In this document: positions 28,907 to 39,200 of the stretch, one piece after another
Numbering within the stretch: the stretch's first letter is position 1
Layout: every line of letters starts with the position of its first letter
Source of the DNA: Betaproteobacteria bacterium
GTDB lineage: Bacteria; Pseudomonadota; Gammaproteobacteria; Burkholderiales; Rhodocyclaceae
Assembly: GCA_020621865.1 (NCBI GenBank)
Contig: JAHRYW010000002.1
Coordinates: 263,541-327,540, forward strand
Direction: 5' to 3'
Length of the DNA: 64,000 nucleotides
The notes under the pieces: generated by a model
Told to the model about the DNA's origin: nothing
Database searches by the model: none
What the model saw: the letters and a program-made list of their open reading frames with translations, nothing else
Position numbers and translations under genes: made by a program

Positions 28907-31369
28907 ATGTCAAGAAAAAAGTTAACAAAAGTTCGTCGTGCCGATCCTTTCCTTGAGCGCGAGCTGGCTCGCTATGAGTTTCCGCTCCCTTCGCGCGAGT
29001 ATGTGTCGCAGGTTCTGACCGACGAAGGGCGGCCACTGGAGTTTGCAGAACTGGTCGATCTGCTAGATATCACCAGCGGTGAACGCGAGATGTTCCAGCG
29101 TCGCCTGGGCGCCATGGAGCGCGAAGGACAACTGCTGCGCAACCGCAAGGGCGCTTATATCCTGCCCGAGCGGGCCAGCCTGACGCCGGGCCGTATCCAG
29201 GGGCATCCGGACGGCTACGGCTTCCTGGTGCCCGATGACGGCAGTGCCGACATCTTTCTCGACCAGCATCAGATGCGCAAGGTGCTGCACGGCGACCGGG
29301 CGCTGGTCCGGGTCACCGGCATCGATCGCAAGGGGCGGCCGGAGGGCGGGATTGTCGAGGTGACCGAGCGGGTCAATACGCGGATCGTCGGCCGGGTCTT
29401 CGTCGAACACGGCGTGGTGGTCGTGGCGCCGGAGAACAAGCGCATTGCACAGGATATCCTGGTGCCGCCGGAGAGTAAGGCGAAACACAAGCCGCAGTCC
29501 GGGCAGGTGGTGATGGTCGAGATTATCGAGCAGCCGAGCAAATTTTCGCAGCCGATCGGCCGGATCATCGAGGTGCTGGGCAACTATGCCGATCCGGGCA
29601 TGGAAATCGAGATTGCGCTGCGCAAGCACGACCTGCCTTTCGAGTTTTCGAAAGCGGCGCAGGCCGAGAACAAGGCGCTGCCGGACAAGGTCAAGAAGGC
29701 CGATTTCGCTGGCCGTGAGGATTTGCGCGAGTTGCCGCTCGTCACCATCGACGGCGAGACGGCTCGCGATTTCGACGATGCCGTTTTTTGCGAGAAGAAG
29801 GGCCGTGGCTGGCGGCTGGTCGTGGCGATCGCCGACGTCTCCCATTACGTCAAGCCGGGTATGGCGCTCGACAAGGAGGCGCTGGAGCGCGGCAATTCGG
29901 TGTATTTCCCGCGCCGGGTGATCCCGATGTTGCCGGAGAAGCTGTCCAACGGTATCTGTTCGCTGAATCCGGATGTCGAGCGGATGGCCATGGTTTGCGA
30001 CATGGAGATCAGCACCAGTGGCAAGATTGGCAAGTATCGTTTCTATCCGGCGGTCTTCCGCTCGCATGCGCGGCTGACCTACAACCTCGTCTGGTCTTGG
30101 CTGTCCGGCGAGAAGCAGCCGGACAGCGATGCGCATCGCAGCGTCCTGCCGCACGTTCAGAGCCTGTACAAGCTGTTCGGCGTGCTACACAAGGCGCGCG
30201 GCCAGCGCGGGGCGATCGATTTCGAGACGACCGAGACGCAGATGTTGTTCAACGATCAGGGCAAGATCGAGAACATCGTGCCGGTGGTGCGTAACGATGC
30301 GCACCGTATCATCGAAGAGTGCATGCTGGCGGCCAATGTTTGCGCCTCTGATTTTCTCGCCGAGCATAAGCAGACCTGCCTGTACCGCATCCACGAAGGG
30401 CCGTCAGAGGACAAGCTGAAGAACCTGCGCACTTTCCTCGGCGAGTTCGGGCTGGCACTTGGTGGCGGTGACGATCCGACGGCCAAGGATTACGGCATCC
30501 TGCTTGAGAAGGTCAAGCAGCGCCCGGATTTCCAGCTGCTGCAGACGGTGATGCTGCGCTCGCTGAAGCAGGCGATGTACAGCCCGGACAATGTCGGCCA
30601 TTTCGGCCTGGCTTACGAGCATTACACCCACTTCACCTCGCCGATCCGGCGCTATCCCGATTTGCTGGTGCATCGGGCGATCAAAGCGGTGCTGGCTGGC
30701 GAGAAGTACGTGCCGGCGCGCGAATGGGACGATATCGGCCTGCAATGCTCGGCGACCGAGCGGCGGGCCGACGAGGCGACGCGCGATGTCGAGAACTGGC
30801 TGAAGTGCTTCTTCATGAAGGAGCGGATCGGCGAGGAATTCGACGGCACGATCTCGGCAGTGACTGCCTTTGGCATCTTTGTCGCGCTCGACACCATCTA
30901 CATCGAGGGCTTGGTGCACGTATCGGAACTAGGTTCGGATTACTTCCAGTTCGACAACATCAAGCACCAGATGCTCGGTGAGCGGACCGGTCAGCGGTTC
31001 CGTCTCGGTGATCGGGTGCGGGTCCGGCTGGTGCGGGCCGATCTGGAGTCGAACCGGATCGACTTCGTGCTGGCTGGTGACGTCCAGGCGTCGCGCGGCC
31101 GTGCCGGCACTGCCAAGCGGGAGGGCTCTGTGGCCAGCCGGCCGCTGGTCGCCAAGGCATCGGTCAAGCCGGTGCGGCAGGCGGCTTCTCCGGTCAAGGC
31201 GGTGACCGCTGCCAAGGCCAAGGTATCAGCCAAGAAGCCGGCTGGCACGGCCAAGAAGAGCAAGCCGGCCAAGGCCGCAGCGAAGCCGGCCGGCAAGAAG
31301 GCGACGGTGCCCAAGGCCAAGAGCAGTGCCGTGAAGGGAACTCAAAAAACGGGCCAAAAAAGGCGCTGA
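28907..31369 (+). CDS. rnr: Ribonuclease R
   Basis: This 820-aa 3'-5' exoribonuclease degrades structured RNA. The ATG at 28907 begins MSRKKLTKVRRADPFLEREL and has AGAGAAAG upstream; longer readings run back through the tRNA gene and are not real. Order: N-terminal HTH and cold-shock domains (GRIQGHPDGYGFLVPDDG), the RNB catalytic domain (TIDGETARDFDDAVFCEKK with the catalytic aspartates; FTSPIRRYPDLLVHRAI), the S1 domain (about 600-680), then a long Lys/Ala/Pro-rich basic tail. The last ten or so codons and the TGA stop lie in a copy of the dispersed repeat. Confidence 0.97.
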   Translation: MSRKKLTKVRRADPFLERELARYEFPLPSREYVSQVLTDEGRPLEFAELVDLLDITSGEREMFQRRLGAMEREGQLLRNRKGAYILPERASLTPGRIQGHPDGYGFLVPDDGSADIFLDQHQMRKVLHGDRALVRVTGIDRKGRPEGGIVEVTERVNTRIVGRVFVEHGVVVVAPENKRIAQDILVPPESKAKHKPQSGQVVMVEIIEQPSKFSQPIGRIIEVLGNYADPGMEIEIALRKHDLPFEFSKAAQAENKALPDKVKKADFAGREDLRELPLVTIDGETARDFDDAVFCEKKGRGWRLVVAIADVSHYVKPGMALDKEALERGNSVYFPRRVIPMLPEKLSNGICSLNPDVERMAMVCDMEISTSGKIGKYRFYPAVFRSHARLTYNLVWSWLSGEKQPDSDAHRSVLPHVQSLYKLFGVLHKARGQRGAIDFETTETQMLFNDQGKIENIVPVVRNDAHRIIEECMLAANVCASDFLAEHKQTCLYRIHEGPSEDKLKNLRTFLGEFGLALGGGDDPTAKDYGILLEKVKQRPDFQLLQTVMLRSLKQAMYSPDNVGHFGLAYEHYTHFTSPIRRYPDLLVHRAIKAVLAGEKYVPAREWDDIGLQCSATERRADEATRDVENWLKCFFMKERIGEEFDGTISAVTAFGIFVALDTIYIEGLVHVSELGSDYFQFDNIKHQMLGERTGQRFRLGDRVRVRLVRADLESNRIDFVLAGDVQASRGRAGTAKREGSVASRPLVAKASVKPVRQAASPVKAVTAAKAKVSAKKPAGTAKKSKPAKAAAKPAGKKATVPKAKSSAVKGTQKTGQKRR

Positions 31370-31379
31370 CCGTAGCATT
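31344..31379 (+). repeat. Dispersed repeat, copy 4 (rnr/HDOD junction)
   Basis: This copy reads AAAAAACGGGCCAAAAAAGG then CGCTGACCGTAGCATTG. It differs from the other copies in having A instead of T in the loop, yet GCC-AAAAAA-GGC still pairs. It contains the rnr stop codon and ends two bases before the stop of the convergent HDOD gene. Confidence 0.8.
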
Positions 31380-31381
31380 GC

Positions 31382-32248
31382 TCAGGAATGCGTCGGGTCG
31401 ATCAGGTCGGCGGCTTTCCGGGCAATGTTGGTGGCTTGTTCTTCGTCGAGGCCGGGCAGTTGCTCGCTCAGCCACTCCAGCGTGGCGCCGGGGATCAGCC
31501 GCCTCGCTTCGGCGATGTCGGCCGGCAGGGCCGGGTCGTCCGGGCCGCCTGTCGACAGGTGCCGCGCGGCATCGACGCAGACGCGTGAGAGGTTGGCGCG
31601 CGGATTGTCGATGCCGCGGATCAGTTGGGTGAGCAGCGACGGCAGATGCCAGATGGTCGCGCACTTCAGCGACAAATCCTTGAAACGGAAGCCGCAGGTA
31701 TCGAGCTGGGCCTGAATGGAACGCTGGGCTTGCCCGGAATGCAGGGCTGCCAGCGCTGCCTTGGGTAACTCATCGGCGAACGACCAGAGTAGCAACTCGC
31801 CGATTTCGGAGAGCAGGGCGGCCATCGCAATTTCTTCCGGGGAGACGTCGGCGCGGGCCGATCCCCAGCGCAAGGCCAGGTGGCGGGCAAGATAGGCGCG
31901 GGCTTCACAGGCGGCCAGGCCGGTTGCTGTCTCGTCGGTTTCCGGGCAGTCCAGCAGCAGCTTGCGGAAGGTGTCGGTGCCGAGTTGCATGACGACGCCG
32001 AGCGGCGTCGTCGTTTCATGACCCAGGCGCTGGGCGCGATGGCTCTCGGCTTCGCGCAGCATGCGCAGGCAGAGGAAAGGATCGCCGCCGGCGATATCGG
32101 CCAGTTCCCGGGCTGCCAGTCGCTCGCCCTGGCAGGCTTCAAGCGCCAGCAGCATGGCCTTGGAGCGTGGCATGCACGGCAGTTCCCGGCTGCTCAGATA
32201 GGCCGCCCATTGATCGACACCCCAGCGCTTCTGATTCTCGGTCAGCAC
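31382..32248 (-). CDS. HDOD-domain protein
   Basis: The 288-aa protein has the all-helical HDOD fold, a degenerate relative of HD phosphohydrolases found in signalling proteins. Recognisable parts are LPCMPRSKAMLLALEACQGE, ELADIAGGDPFLCLRMLREA and the EEIAMAALLSEIGELLLW core, where the catalytic HD pair of true phosphohydrolases is replaced by SEIGE. No receiver or output domain is attached. It is divergent from the hemerythrin-like gene with about 114 bases between, so the two may share regulation. Confidence 0.82.
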   Translation of the reverse strand: MLTENQKRWGVDQWAAYLSSRELPCMPRSKAMLLALEACQGERLAARELADIAGGDPFLCLRMLREAESHRAQRLGHETTTPLGVVMQLGTDTFRKLLLDCPETDETATGLAACEARAYLARHLALRWGSARADVSPEEIAMAALLSEIGELLLWSFADELPKAALAALHSGQAQRSIQAQLDTCGFRFKDLSLKCATIWHLPSLLTQLIRGIDNPRANLSRVCVDAARHLSTGGPDDPALPADIAEARRLIPGATLEWLSEQLPGLDEEQATNIARKAADLIDPTHS

Positions 32249-32362
32249 CTTTGCCCCCTCGACTGGCGTTGGTCTGACATTACTACAATCGCTGAAAATA
32301 TGTTAGGCAACTGGCTTGGTGATTACTGTAGAATATTCGCCTCTTACACTTTCGGAATAGCG

Positions 32363-32926
32363 ATGACCGCTCAACGGATGGTTGCCAAATCACGGACGAC
32401 GATGGTTTCCGTTGACCGGCTGTCCGATGTGGTCGCGCATTGGCGGGAGACCGGCGAATTGCCGCCGGAACTGGTCACCGGCCACCGCCTGATCGATTTC
32501 GAGCATCGTTTCCTGGTTTCCTCGATCGCCAATCTGCATCGCGTCTGCATCGACTACCAGACCTATGCCGACTGCCGGAGTTGCGGGTCGGAGCGGCGGG
32601 AACGCTGCGAAGGTGAACTGATCTGCCTGCTCGGCGACGTGTTTGCCTTCATCCTCGAACATTTCAAGAACGAGGAAACCATCATGCGCGAGTCCCTGCT
32701 GCTGACCGTCGACCGGGAAGTCTGCCAGGCGCACATGGAAGACCATGCCGCGATCTCTGCCAAGGTGCAGGAAATCGTTTCATCGCTCGACCGTTCCCAC
32801 ACGGTGTCGCGCATTCGCGAACTCGAAGCGCTGCTGGCCCGCTGGATGACCAATCACATCGCGCTGCACGACATGCTGTTGTCGCGCTGGATTTCGCGCG
32901 AGGATTCGCTGCTCCGCGGTTTCTGA
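32363..32926 (+). CDS. Hemerythrin-like protein with a cysteine-rich insert
   Basis: The 187-aa protein shows hemerythrin-type diiron ligands: H48 (IDFEHRFL), H100 and E104 (HFKNEE), H124 and H128 (AHMEDH), H165 and D170 (HIALHD). Such proteins bind O2 or sense oxygen, NO or redox state. Between helices A and B, where the family normally has about 29 residues from the first to second His, there are 52. The extra segment carries five cysteines (C62, C71, C74, C82, C88; YADCRSCGSERRERC). The insert could bind a metal or be redox-active; this is inference. The ATG with GGAATAG upstream was chosen; internal ATGs at residues 6 and 14 are possible. Confidence 0.78.
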   Translation: MTAQRMVAKSRTTMVSVDRLSDVVAHWRETGELPPELVTGHRLIDFEHRFLVSSIANLHRVCIDYQTYADCRSCGSERRERCEGELICLLGDVFAFILEHFKNEETIMRESLLLTVDREVCQAHMEDHAAISAKVQEIVSSLDRSHTVSRIRELEALLARWMTNHIALHDMLLSRWISREDSLLRGF

Positions 32927-33003
32927 GCGGTATCGGCCGGCCTGGTTTTTGGCGGCAGCGGCGGGCAGGGTAAAATCCGCCATCCGAATTCACGAAAGTC
33001 CCC

Positions 33004-33735
33004 ATGTCTTCCCGTCTGATCTACGGCTTTCATGCCGTGACCGCCAAGCTTCGCCACGACCCGGAATCGGTCAAGGAAATCATGATCGATGCGACGCGCC
33101 ACGATGCGCGGGCCCGCGACCTGCTGGCGCATGCCGAATTGCAGGGGGTCAAGGTCATCGCCGGCGACGGCAAGCGGCTCGACGGCATGGCGCCGGGCGC
33201 CCGTCATCAGGGCGTCATCGCCCGCATCGAGGGGGGGCGCAAGGCGGCACATCTCGACGACGTGCTCGATACCCTCGAAGAACCCGCTTTCCTGCTCGTG
33301 CTCGATGGCATCACCGATCCACGCAACCTCGGCGCCTGCCTGCGCGTTGCCGATGCAGCCGGCGTCCATGCGGTGATCGCACCCAAGGACCGGGCCGTCG
33401 GCTTGACCGACGTGGCCGCCAAGACGGCCTGCGGTGCCGCCGAGACGGTGCCCTACGTGATGGTGACCAATCTGGCGCGTACCCTGCGCGAACTGCAGGA
33501 GCGCGAGATCTGGGTGATCGGCACGGCCGGCGAGGCGGAGAGCGATCTCTATGCCGCCGAATGGCCGAAGGCGACGGCCTGGGTACTGGGGGCCGAAGGC
33601 GAGGGCATGCGCCGGCTGACCCGCGAGAATTGCGATCAGCTGGTCAGGATACCGATGCACGGCAGCGTTGAGAGCCTCAACGTTTCGGTGGCGGCCGGGG
33701 TGTGCCTGTTCGAGGCACGCCGCCGCCTGGGCTGA
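33004..33735 (+). CDS. rlmB: 23S rRNA (Gm2251) 2'-O-methyltransferase RlmB
   Basis: This 243-aa SPOUT-family enzyme modifies the ribosomal P-loop. The N-terminal substrate-binding domain ([15 protein letters not shown]) precedes the knotted methyltransferase domain. Motif 1 is [20 protein letters not shown], motif 2 is [13 protein letters not shown] and motif 3 is [16 protein letters not shown]. It follows rnr at a short distance, the usual linkage. The HDOD/hemerythrin pair is inserted between them here. A candidate promoter (TTGGCG, 16 bases, TAAAAT) lies upstream. Confidence 0.96.
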   Translation: MSSRLIYGFHAVTAKLRHDPESVKEIMIDATRHDARARDLLAHAELQGVKVIAGDGKRLDGMAPGARHQGVIARIEGGRKAAHLDDVLDTLEEPAFLLVLDGITDPRNLGACLRVADAAGVHAVIAPKDRAVGLTDVAAKTACGAAETVPYVMVTNLARTLRELQEREIWVIGTAGEAESDLYAAEWPKATAWVLGAEGEGMRRLTRENCDQLVRIPMHGSVESLNVSVAAGVCLFEARRRLG

Positions 33736-33736
33736 G

Positions 33737-34720
33737 TTAGTCCGGGGTGGCCAGGACGACGCGATTGCGCCCTTCGTGCTTGGCCTGGTAGAGCGCGGCG
33801 TCGGCTGCGGCAATGAGGTTTTCCAGGCTCGATTCAAGGTTTGGCACGATGGCCGAGACGCCCATGCTGAGCGTGACGTGGTCGGCAGTTGGCGATTGGC
33901 TGTGCGGTAGCGCCAGATCGACGATGGCCTCGCGGATGCGTTCGGCCACGGCATTGGCGCCGGTCAGATCGGTATTCGGCATGACCACGGCGAATTCCTC
34001 GCCGCCGTAGCGCGCCGTCATGTCGGCGGGCCGGAAGACGGTGGCGCCAATGGCGCTGGCCACGGCGCGCAGGCAGTCGTCGCCTTTCTGGTGGCCGTAA
34101 TGGTCGTTGTACTTCTTGAAATGATCGACGTCGGCCAGGATGAAGGCCATCGAAGTGCCGGCGCGTTGCCCGCATTTCCATTCAATCTGCAGTTTTTCGT
34201 CGAGCGAGCGGCGGTTGGCCAGGGCGGTCAGGCTGTCGCGAGCGGCCAGGTTCTGCAGGGCCAGTTCGGCCCGTTTCTGGTCGGTCATGTCGCGTAGCGT
34301 CTCGACGACGGCGATCAGCTTGCCGTGGTCGTCGAAAATCGGCCCGGCATCGACGGCCAGGTAGCGCCGCTCGCCCCTGATCGGCATCGTGCACCAGTTT
34401 TCGGCACGCAGGCCGTGGCCGAATTCGCCGGGGCTGGTATGGGCGGCGTAGAGATTGTCGAGCTGATCGAATTCATCGAGCGCGACGATATCGGCCAGGC
34501 AGAGGCGGGGTTCGTTGTAGAAGGCGCGCCAGTGATCGCCGGTGCCGACCATCTCGCTGGCCGGGATGCCGGTCAGGCGCTCGCAGGCGTGGTTCCAGAT
34601 GGTGACGCGGCGTTCGGCGTCGAGCACGAAGGTCGGTACGACGAGGTGTTGCATCAGGCGCACGGCCAGGCTGTGCACGAGGTCGTTGCTGCCAGTGTTT
34701 AGGCTGCTCACAAATTGCAA
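33737..34720 (-). CDS. PAS-GGDEF diguanylate cyclase
   Basis: The 327-aa cytoplasmic protein has a PAS/PAC region (about 22-150; TFVLDAERRVTIWNHACERL to ETLRDMTDQKRAE) followed by a GGDEF domain with the active-site form RYGGEEFAVV. An RxxD I-site (RPAD) lies five residues before it, so product inhibition is expected. It makes c-di-GMP; the PAS signal is unknown. The start is TTG with a run of G about seven bases upstream. A GTG nine bases further in is an alternative. Confidence 0.88.
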   Translation of the reverse strand: MQFVSSLNTGSNDLVHSLAVRLMQHLVVPTFVLDAERRVTIWNHACERLTGIPASEMVGTGDHWRAFYNEPRLCLADIVALDEFDQLDNLYAAHTSPGEFGHGLRAENWCTMPIRGERRYLAVDAGPIFDDHGKLIAVVETLRDMTDQKRAELALQNLAARDSLTALANRRSLDEKLQIEWKCGQRAGTSMAFILADVDHFKKYNDHYGHQKGDDCLRAVASAIGATVFRPADMTARYGGEEFAVVMPNTDLTGANAVAERIREAIVDLALPHSQSPTADHVTLSMGVSAIVPNLESSLENLIAAADAALYQAKHEGRNRVVLATPD

Positions 34721-34844
34721 GGTGTCCCCCCCGGACGAGTTGGTGTGGTGTCAGGCGATTCTGTTTGCCGGCTGCTGCCGGTCTTTGGCTGGCGAAAACA
34801 TACGCCTCGCCACCCTGCTTGTCAAAGCCACCGTCAAGCCATCG

Positions 34845-36197
34845 TCATGGGGTCGGGCGTGAGCGTGCCAGGTCGAGGTCGGCGCGGTTTTTTTCGTCGA
34901 TGTAAATGCTGTTTGTCGTGGCTTCACTGCTGGCAAAGCAGGTGACTTCGACGTTGGCCAGGGGCTTGCCTTTTTGCAAGACGTCGACGGCGCAGCGGCC
35001 GTAGATGCTGTCGATGGTGGCCAGAAGATTGCGGGCGTAGGGGGTTTCCAGCTTGCCGTCGAGGATCAGGTTGGCGAGCAGCAGGCCGTCGGGTTTCAGC
35101 ACGCGGCGGGTGGTGGCCCAGAATTCGCGGCTGACCAGATGGCTGGGGATGGCGGTGTGCGAGCTGTAGACGTCGACGACGACGGCGTCGAAGCGGCGTT
35201 CGGTCGTGGCGACGAAGCGGCGGGCGTCGTCGGTGATGAATTCGCCGCGGGCCGGTTCGTGCAGGAAGTGCTTTTCGGCGATGGCCCGGATAGCCGGATC
35301 GATGTCGACATAGGTGTAGCGGTTGAGCGGCTCGCGGTGCGACAGCGTGAAACCGCCGGCGCCGAGGACGAGGATTTCACGGCCTTTGAAGCCGAGGTCG
35401 TCGAGCAGGATCTGGCGCAGGTGCTTGATGTAGCGCGTGTAGTTGGGCGGTTCGCTGTCGTCGATCAGCGAGGCCAGCGAGTTGTTGACGAAGAAGGCGC
35501 GTGGAGCCTGCTGCCCGGCCAGGGCGACCGGGCCGACAATGTAGTCGGCGTAGGCGGTGTCGGCGGTGAGCGGCGACTGGAGATTGAGCAGGGCGGCAAA
35601 TGCTACGGTCGGCAGCAAAAATAGGCCAAATTTCAAATTTTTTCCGGCGAGCAGGATGACGCCGGCGACCAGGCCGAGCGAGCAGGCGAATACTGCGGCC
35701 GAGACGCCCAGCCATTGCATGACGACCAGCGACAGCGTCAGCGAGCCGAGAAAGGAGCCGAGCGTGGACCAGTAGAGGGCCAAGCCGCTGGCTTCGCCGG
35801 TGCGTTCGGCCTGCATCAGGTTGGTCAGGATCGGCACGGTCTGGCCGAGCAGCCAGGCCAGCGGGCAGAGCACGCCGGCGATGAAGCAGAGGTAGGCGAA
35901 CAGCGCCGGTTGCAGATGGGCGAACAGCCCGTCGACGGAGAGACTAGCCAGGCCGATGCCGGCCAGCGCCGCCGAGATCAGGAAGTTGCGGGCGACGATG
36001 TGCCGGTAGTCGGCCGCCACCCGGGCGCCGGAGGCGTAGCCAAGGGCCAGGGCGAGCAGAAAGAAGCCGATGGTCGGCGCGGTGACGACGATGGAGCTGC
36101 CGACATGCGGGACCAGACGGCGCAGGGCGATGACCTCGGCGCCGAGCGAGCAGAAGCCTTCGATGAAGACGATGGTGTAGAGAAGGGCGCGCGACAT
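34845..36197 (-). CDS. Membrane-fused spermidine-synthase-like protein
   Basis: The 450-aa protein has six or seven transmembrane helices in its N-terminal half (about 1-215), similar to MFS-like fusions. A Rossmann methyltransferase-type domain of the spermidine synthase family follows (ILVLGAGGFTLSHREPLNRY, YVDIDPAIRAIAE, FDAVVVDVYSS). It may transfer an aminopropyl or other group, but residues for putrescine binding are not evident, so the substrate is unknown. Residues 186-200 (KNLKFGLFLLPTVAF), at the edge of a membrane helix, are encoded by a sense-strand copy of the dispersed repeat. Confidence 0.82.
   Translation of the reverse strand: MSRALLYTIVFIEGFCSLGAEVIALRRLVPHVGSSIVVTAPTIGFFLLALALGYASGARVAADYRHIVARNFLISAALAGIGLASLSVDGLFAHLQPALFAYLCFIAGVLCPLAWLLGQTVPILTNLMQAERTGEASGLALYWSTLGSFLGSLTLSLVVMQWLGVSAAVFACSLGLVAGVILLAGKNLKFGLFLLPTVAFAALLNLQSPLTADTAYADYIVGPVALAGQQAPRAFFVNNSLASLIDDSEPPNYTRYIKHLRQILLDDLGFKGREILVLGAGGFTLSHREPLNRYTYVDIDPAIRAIAEKHFLHEPARGEFITDDARRFVATTERRFDAVVVDVYSSHTAIPSHLVSREFWATTRRVLKPDGLLLANLILDGKLETPYARNLLATIDSIYGRCAVDVLQKGKPLANVEVTCFASSEATTNSIYIDEKNRADLDLARSRPTP
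35598..35641 (-). repeat. Dispersed repeat, copy 5 (inside spermidine-synthase-like gene)
   Basis: Minus orientation. It has the AAATTTGAAATTTGGCC half, a TATTTTTG loop, then CCGACCGTAGCATTTGCC. It is the clearest case of an in-frame copy in the sense direction of a protein-coding gene. Confidence 0.8.
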
Positions 36198-36248
36198 CGT
36201 TACATTATCGTTCAGCGTCGCCTGGGTTGTTTGCGTCTTGGCCTTGGA

Positions 36249-39200
36249 CTAGGCTTCTTCGCGTAACACGGGCTGGGCTTTGATGATGGCGTCCAGGGTT
36301 TGCAGGGCGGTGGAGAAATCGTAGTCGTCGATTTCCAGTTGCAGGCGGCCGACCGATCGACCGGCAAAGGCATTCAGGCGGGATTTCAGGGCAGCGAAGG
36401 CATCTGTTGCCGTCAAGTCGTCGGTGGCCAGGAGCCTGCGCAAGGCCGCCAGATCGCTGGCCAACTGCGCAGTGTCAATCGTTGCCCGGTTGCATACCTC
36501 GACCTCGGTATGGGGAATGATCTCGCGTAACTGCTGAAAGATGTCTTCCAGCCAGGTGCCGAGCCTTTGGATATCCGGGGAAATTTCCCCGGCTGGCGTA
36601 TTCGCGACGATGGCTTTCTCGACGCTGGCAGCGAACTTGGCAAGTTCCGTGAAGCCGAGCGTGGCCGAGGCGCCCTTGAGCGAATGGACAATCAGGCGGG
36701 CATTCTTGTAATCGCCGCTAAGCAGGTCGTGGCTGGCTTTTTCGATATCCTTGCCGTGCGTATCGGCAAACATGTTGAGCAGTTCGACGAGCAGCTTGCG
36801 GTTACCTTTGGCCGAACGTAGGCCTGCCTGAAGGTCGAGCCCTCTAATTCGGGAGAGGATATCGCTGGACGGCGAGGCTTCCTGAGCATGTCTAGGCGTG
36901 CCTTCTGGCGAGTGGGCCGGCGAACCGAGCAGACGATACAAGATCGCATAAAGCGCGTCGGGATCGACAGGTTTGGCGATGTGCTCGTTCATCCCGGCGG
37001 CGAGGGCGATCTGCCGGTCTTCGTCGAAGGCGTTGGCGGTCATGGCGACAATAGGAGTCTGCGCATAGCCGGCCATCTGCCGAAGGCGGCCAGCCGCCGT
37101 CAATCCATCCATGTTGGGCATCTGCACGTCGAGCAGAATCAGGTCGTAGTGAACGGCGGCGGCACGCTCCAAGGCAATGAGCCCATCCTCTGCGACATCG
37201 ACCTGTAGGCCAACATGTTCGAGCAGGCTGACCGCGACTTCCTGGTTGAGCCGGTTGTCCTCGGCGAGCAGCGCACGGTAGCCAGCCAGATGTCCGCGAA
37301 TCGTCGTGTCACTGGCTGTCTGGGCGTTATCGGCCGGATGGCTGTCCTGATACTGCTCAAGTGCGACAAGCAGGTTTGAGGCGGTCAGTGGCTTGGCGAT
37401 AAAGCCGGCTATTCCGACCTTGTTGAGATCATCTCGCGGTGCATCGAGGGTGCCGCTGACCAGCAGGATGGTGGGGCGATCACAGAGGCGCAGGGCGTTG
37501 AGTTCCGCTGCGGCCTGCAGACCGGTCATGTGAGGCATCTGCCAGTCGAGGAGCACAATACGATAGGGGGCGCCGGCTGCATCCGCCTCAACGATGGCGT
37601 TGATCGCTTCGCGGCCGCTGGCAAGAGTGGTCGGGTCGGCACCCAATTCCAGCAGCGTGGCGGCCATGGCCTGGCGGGCATCCTCAATGTCATCCACAAT
37701 CAACACGCGGGACCCGGGGGGCAGGACTGCCGCCGTTTGCCGCTGGCGATGGCCCTCGACCTTGTCCAGCGGCAATTCCAGCCAGAAGGTGCTGCCTGTG
37801 CCCGGTGTGCTGTCGACGCCGATATTCCCCCCCATCAGTTCCGCGAGGCGGCGTGATATCGCGAGCCCCAGCCCGGTGCCGCCGAATCGGCGAGTGGTGG
37901 AAATGTCGGCCTGCTCAAAGGCCTGGAACAGGCGAGCAGTTTCTTCACTGCTCATGCCGATGCCAGTGTCGTGGACGGCAAAACGAACGACGACTTGCTC
38001 ATCGTTCTCACCGTGCAGGCTACCCCGAAGGATGATGCTGCCACGCTCGGTGAACTTGACTGCGTTGCTGAGGAAATTAAGCAGAATCTGTCCGATCCGC
38101 ATGCCGTCGCCGTTCAGCATTGGCGGCAGGGCCGATATGTCGGACACGACCTCAAGTCCCTTGATCTGTGCCTTCTCGGATATCAGCGCGCAGACATTGC
38201 TGACCACGCGATCAACATCGAAATTACACCGCTCGAGCTGCATCTTGCCTGCCTCGATCTTCGAAAAATCGAGGATGTCGTTGATGATTCCCAGCAGGTG
38301 TTGGGCCGCGCCAGTGACCTTGGCGAGTTGTTCGATCTGCGTTTTATCCGTGGCATTGCGGCGTAGGATGTGGCTCAGGCCAATGATCGCATTCATTGGC
38401 GTGCGGATTTCATGGCTCATGTTGGCCAGGAACGAACTCTTCGCACGGTTGGCGGATTCGGCCGCATCGCGTGCCTCGGCAACTTCCTGGGTACGGGCAG
38501 CGACCAGTTCCTCCAGATGATTGCGGTAGCGAGCCAGCTCCTCGTTGGCGGCCTTGCGTTCGGTAATGTCGAAATTGACGCCAAGCACCCGTACTGCCTG
38601 ACCGTTGTGCATAACGACACGACCGCGCGAAGTCAGCCATCGGACCGCGCCGTCGGGGCGGATGATGCGGTACTCGATCTCGAAAGCGTCGTTGTTCTCC
38701 ATGTGGCGCAATACATCCTGCTCGACTCGGCCGACATCGTCCGGATGGATGCAGTCGAACCAGGCTTTCTGGGTGCCGCCAAAACTGTTGGCGGGGAGGC
38801 CGTAGAGTTTTTCCGCTTCCGTAGACCACCAGGTTTTTCCGGTATCGAGATCGACTCCCCAAAAACCGACCCCGGCAGCAGACTGTGCGATTTCAAGGCG
38901 TTCCTGGCTGGCGGCAAGGCTTTCCTCAACCAGTTTGCGTTCGGTGATATCGGTCCACACTGCGGACAGGCGCCGCATCTCGCCGACCTGGATTGGCTTT
39001 ATTGAGATCCAGAAATGCCGCGTTTGCCCGTTCTTGCAGCGCAACTGCCTTTCGTAACCGCTGCCGCCGATGGCCACCATGGCGTCAATCCGCGCCTTGG
39101 TGGCTGTTCGGTCGTCGTTGACCTGCATGTCATACACCGTTAGCCGGGCGAATTCGTCGCGTGGGTAGCCGAGGTGCAGACAGGCGGCATCGTTGAATTC

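Noticed and set aside
31880-32362. Long N-terminal extension of the hemerythrin-like frame
   Set aside because: It is antisense to the HDOD gene, and the hemerythrin-type helices begin only after 32363.
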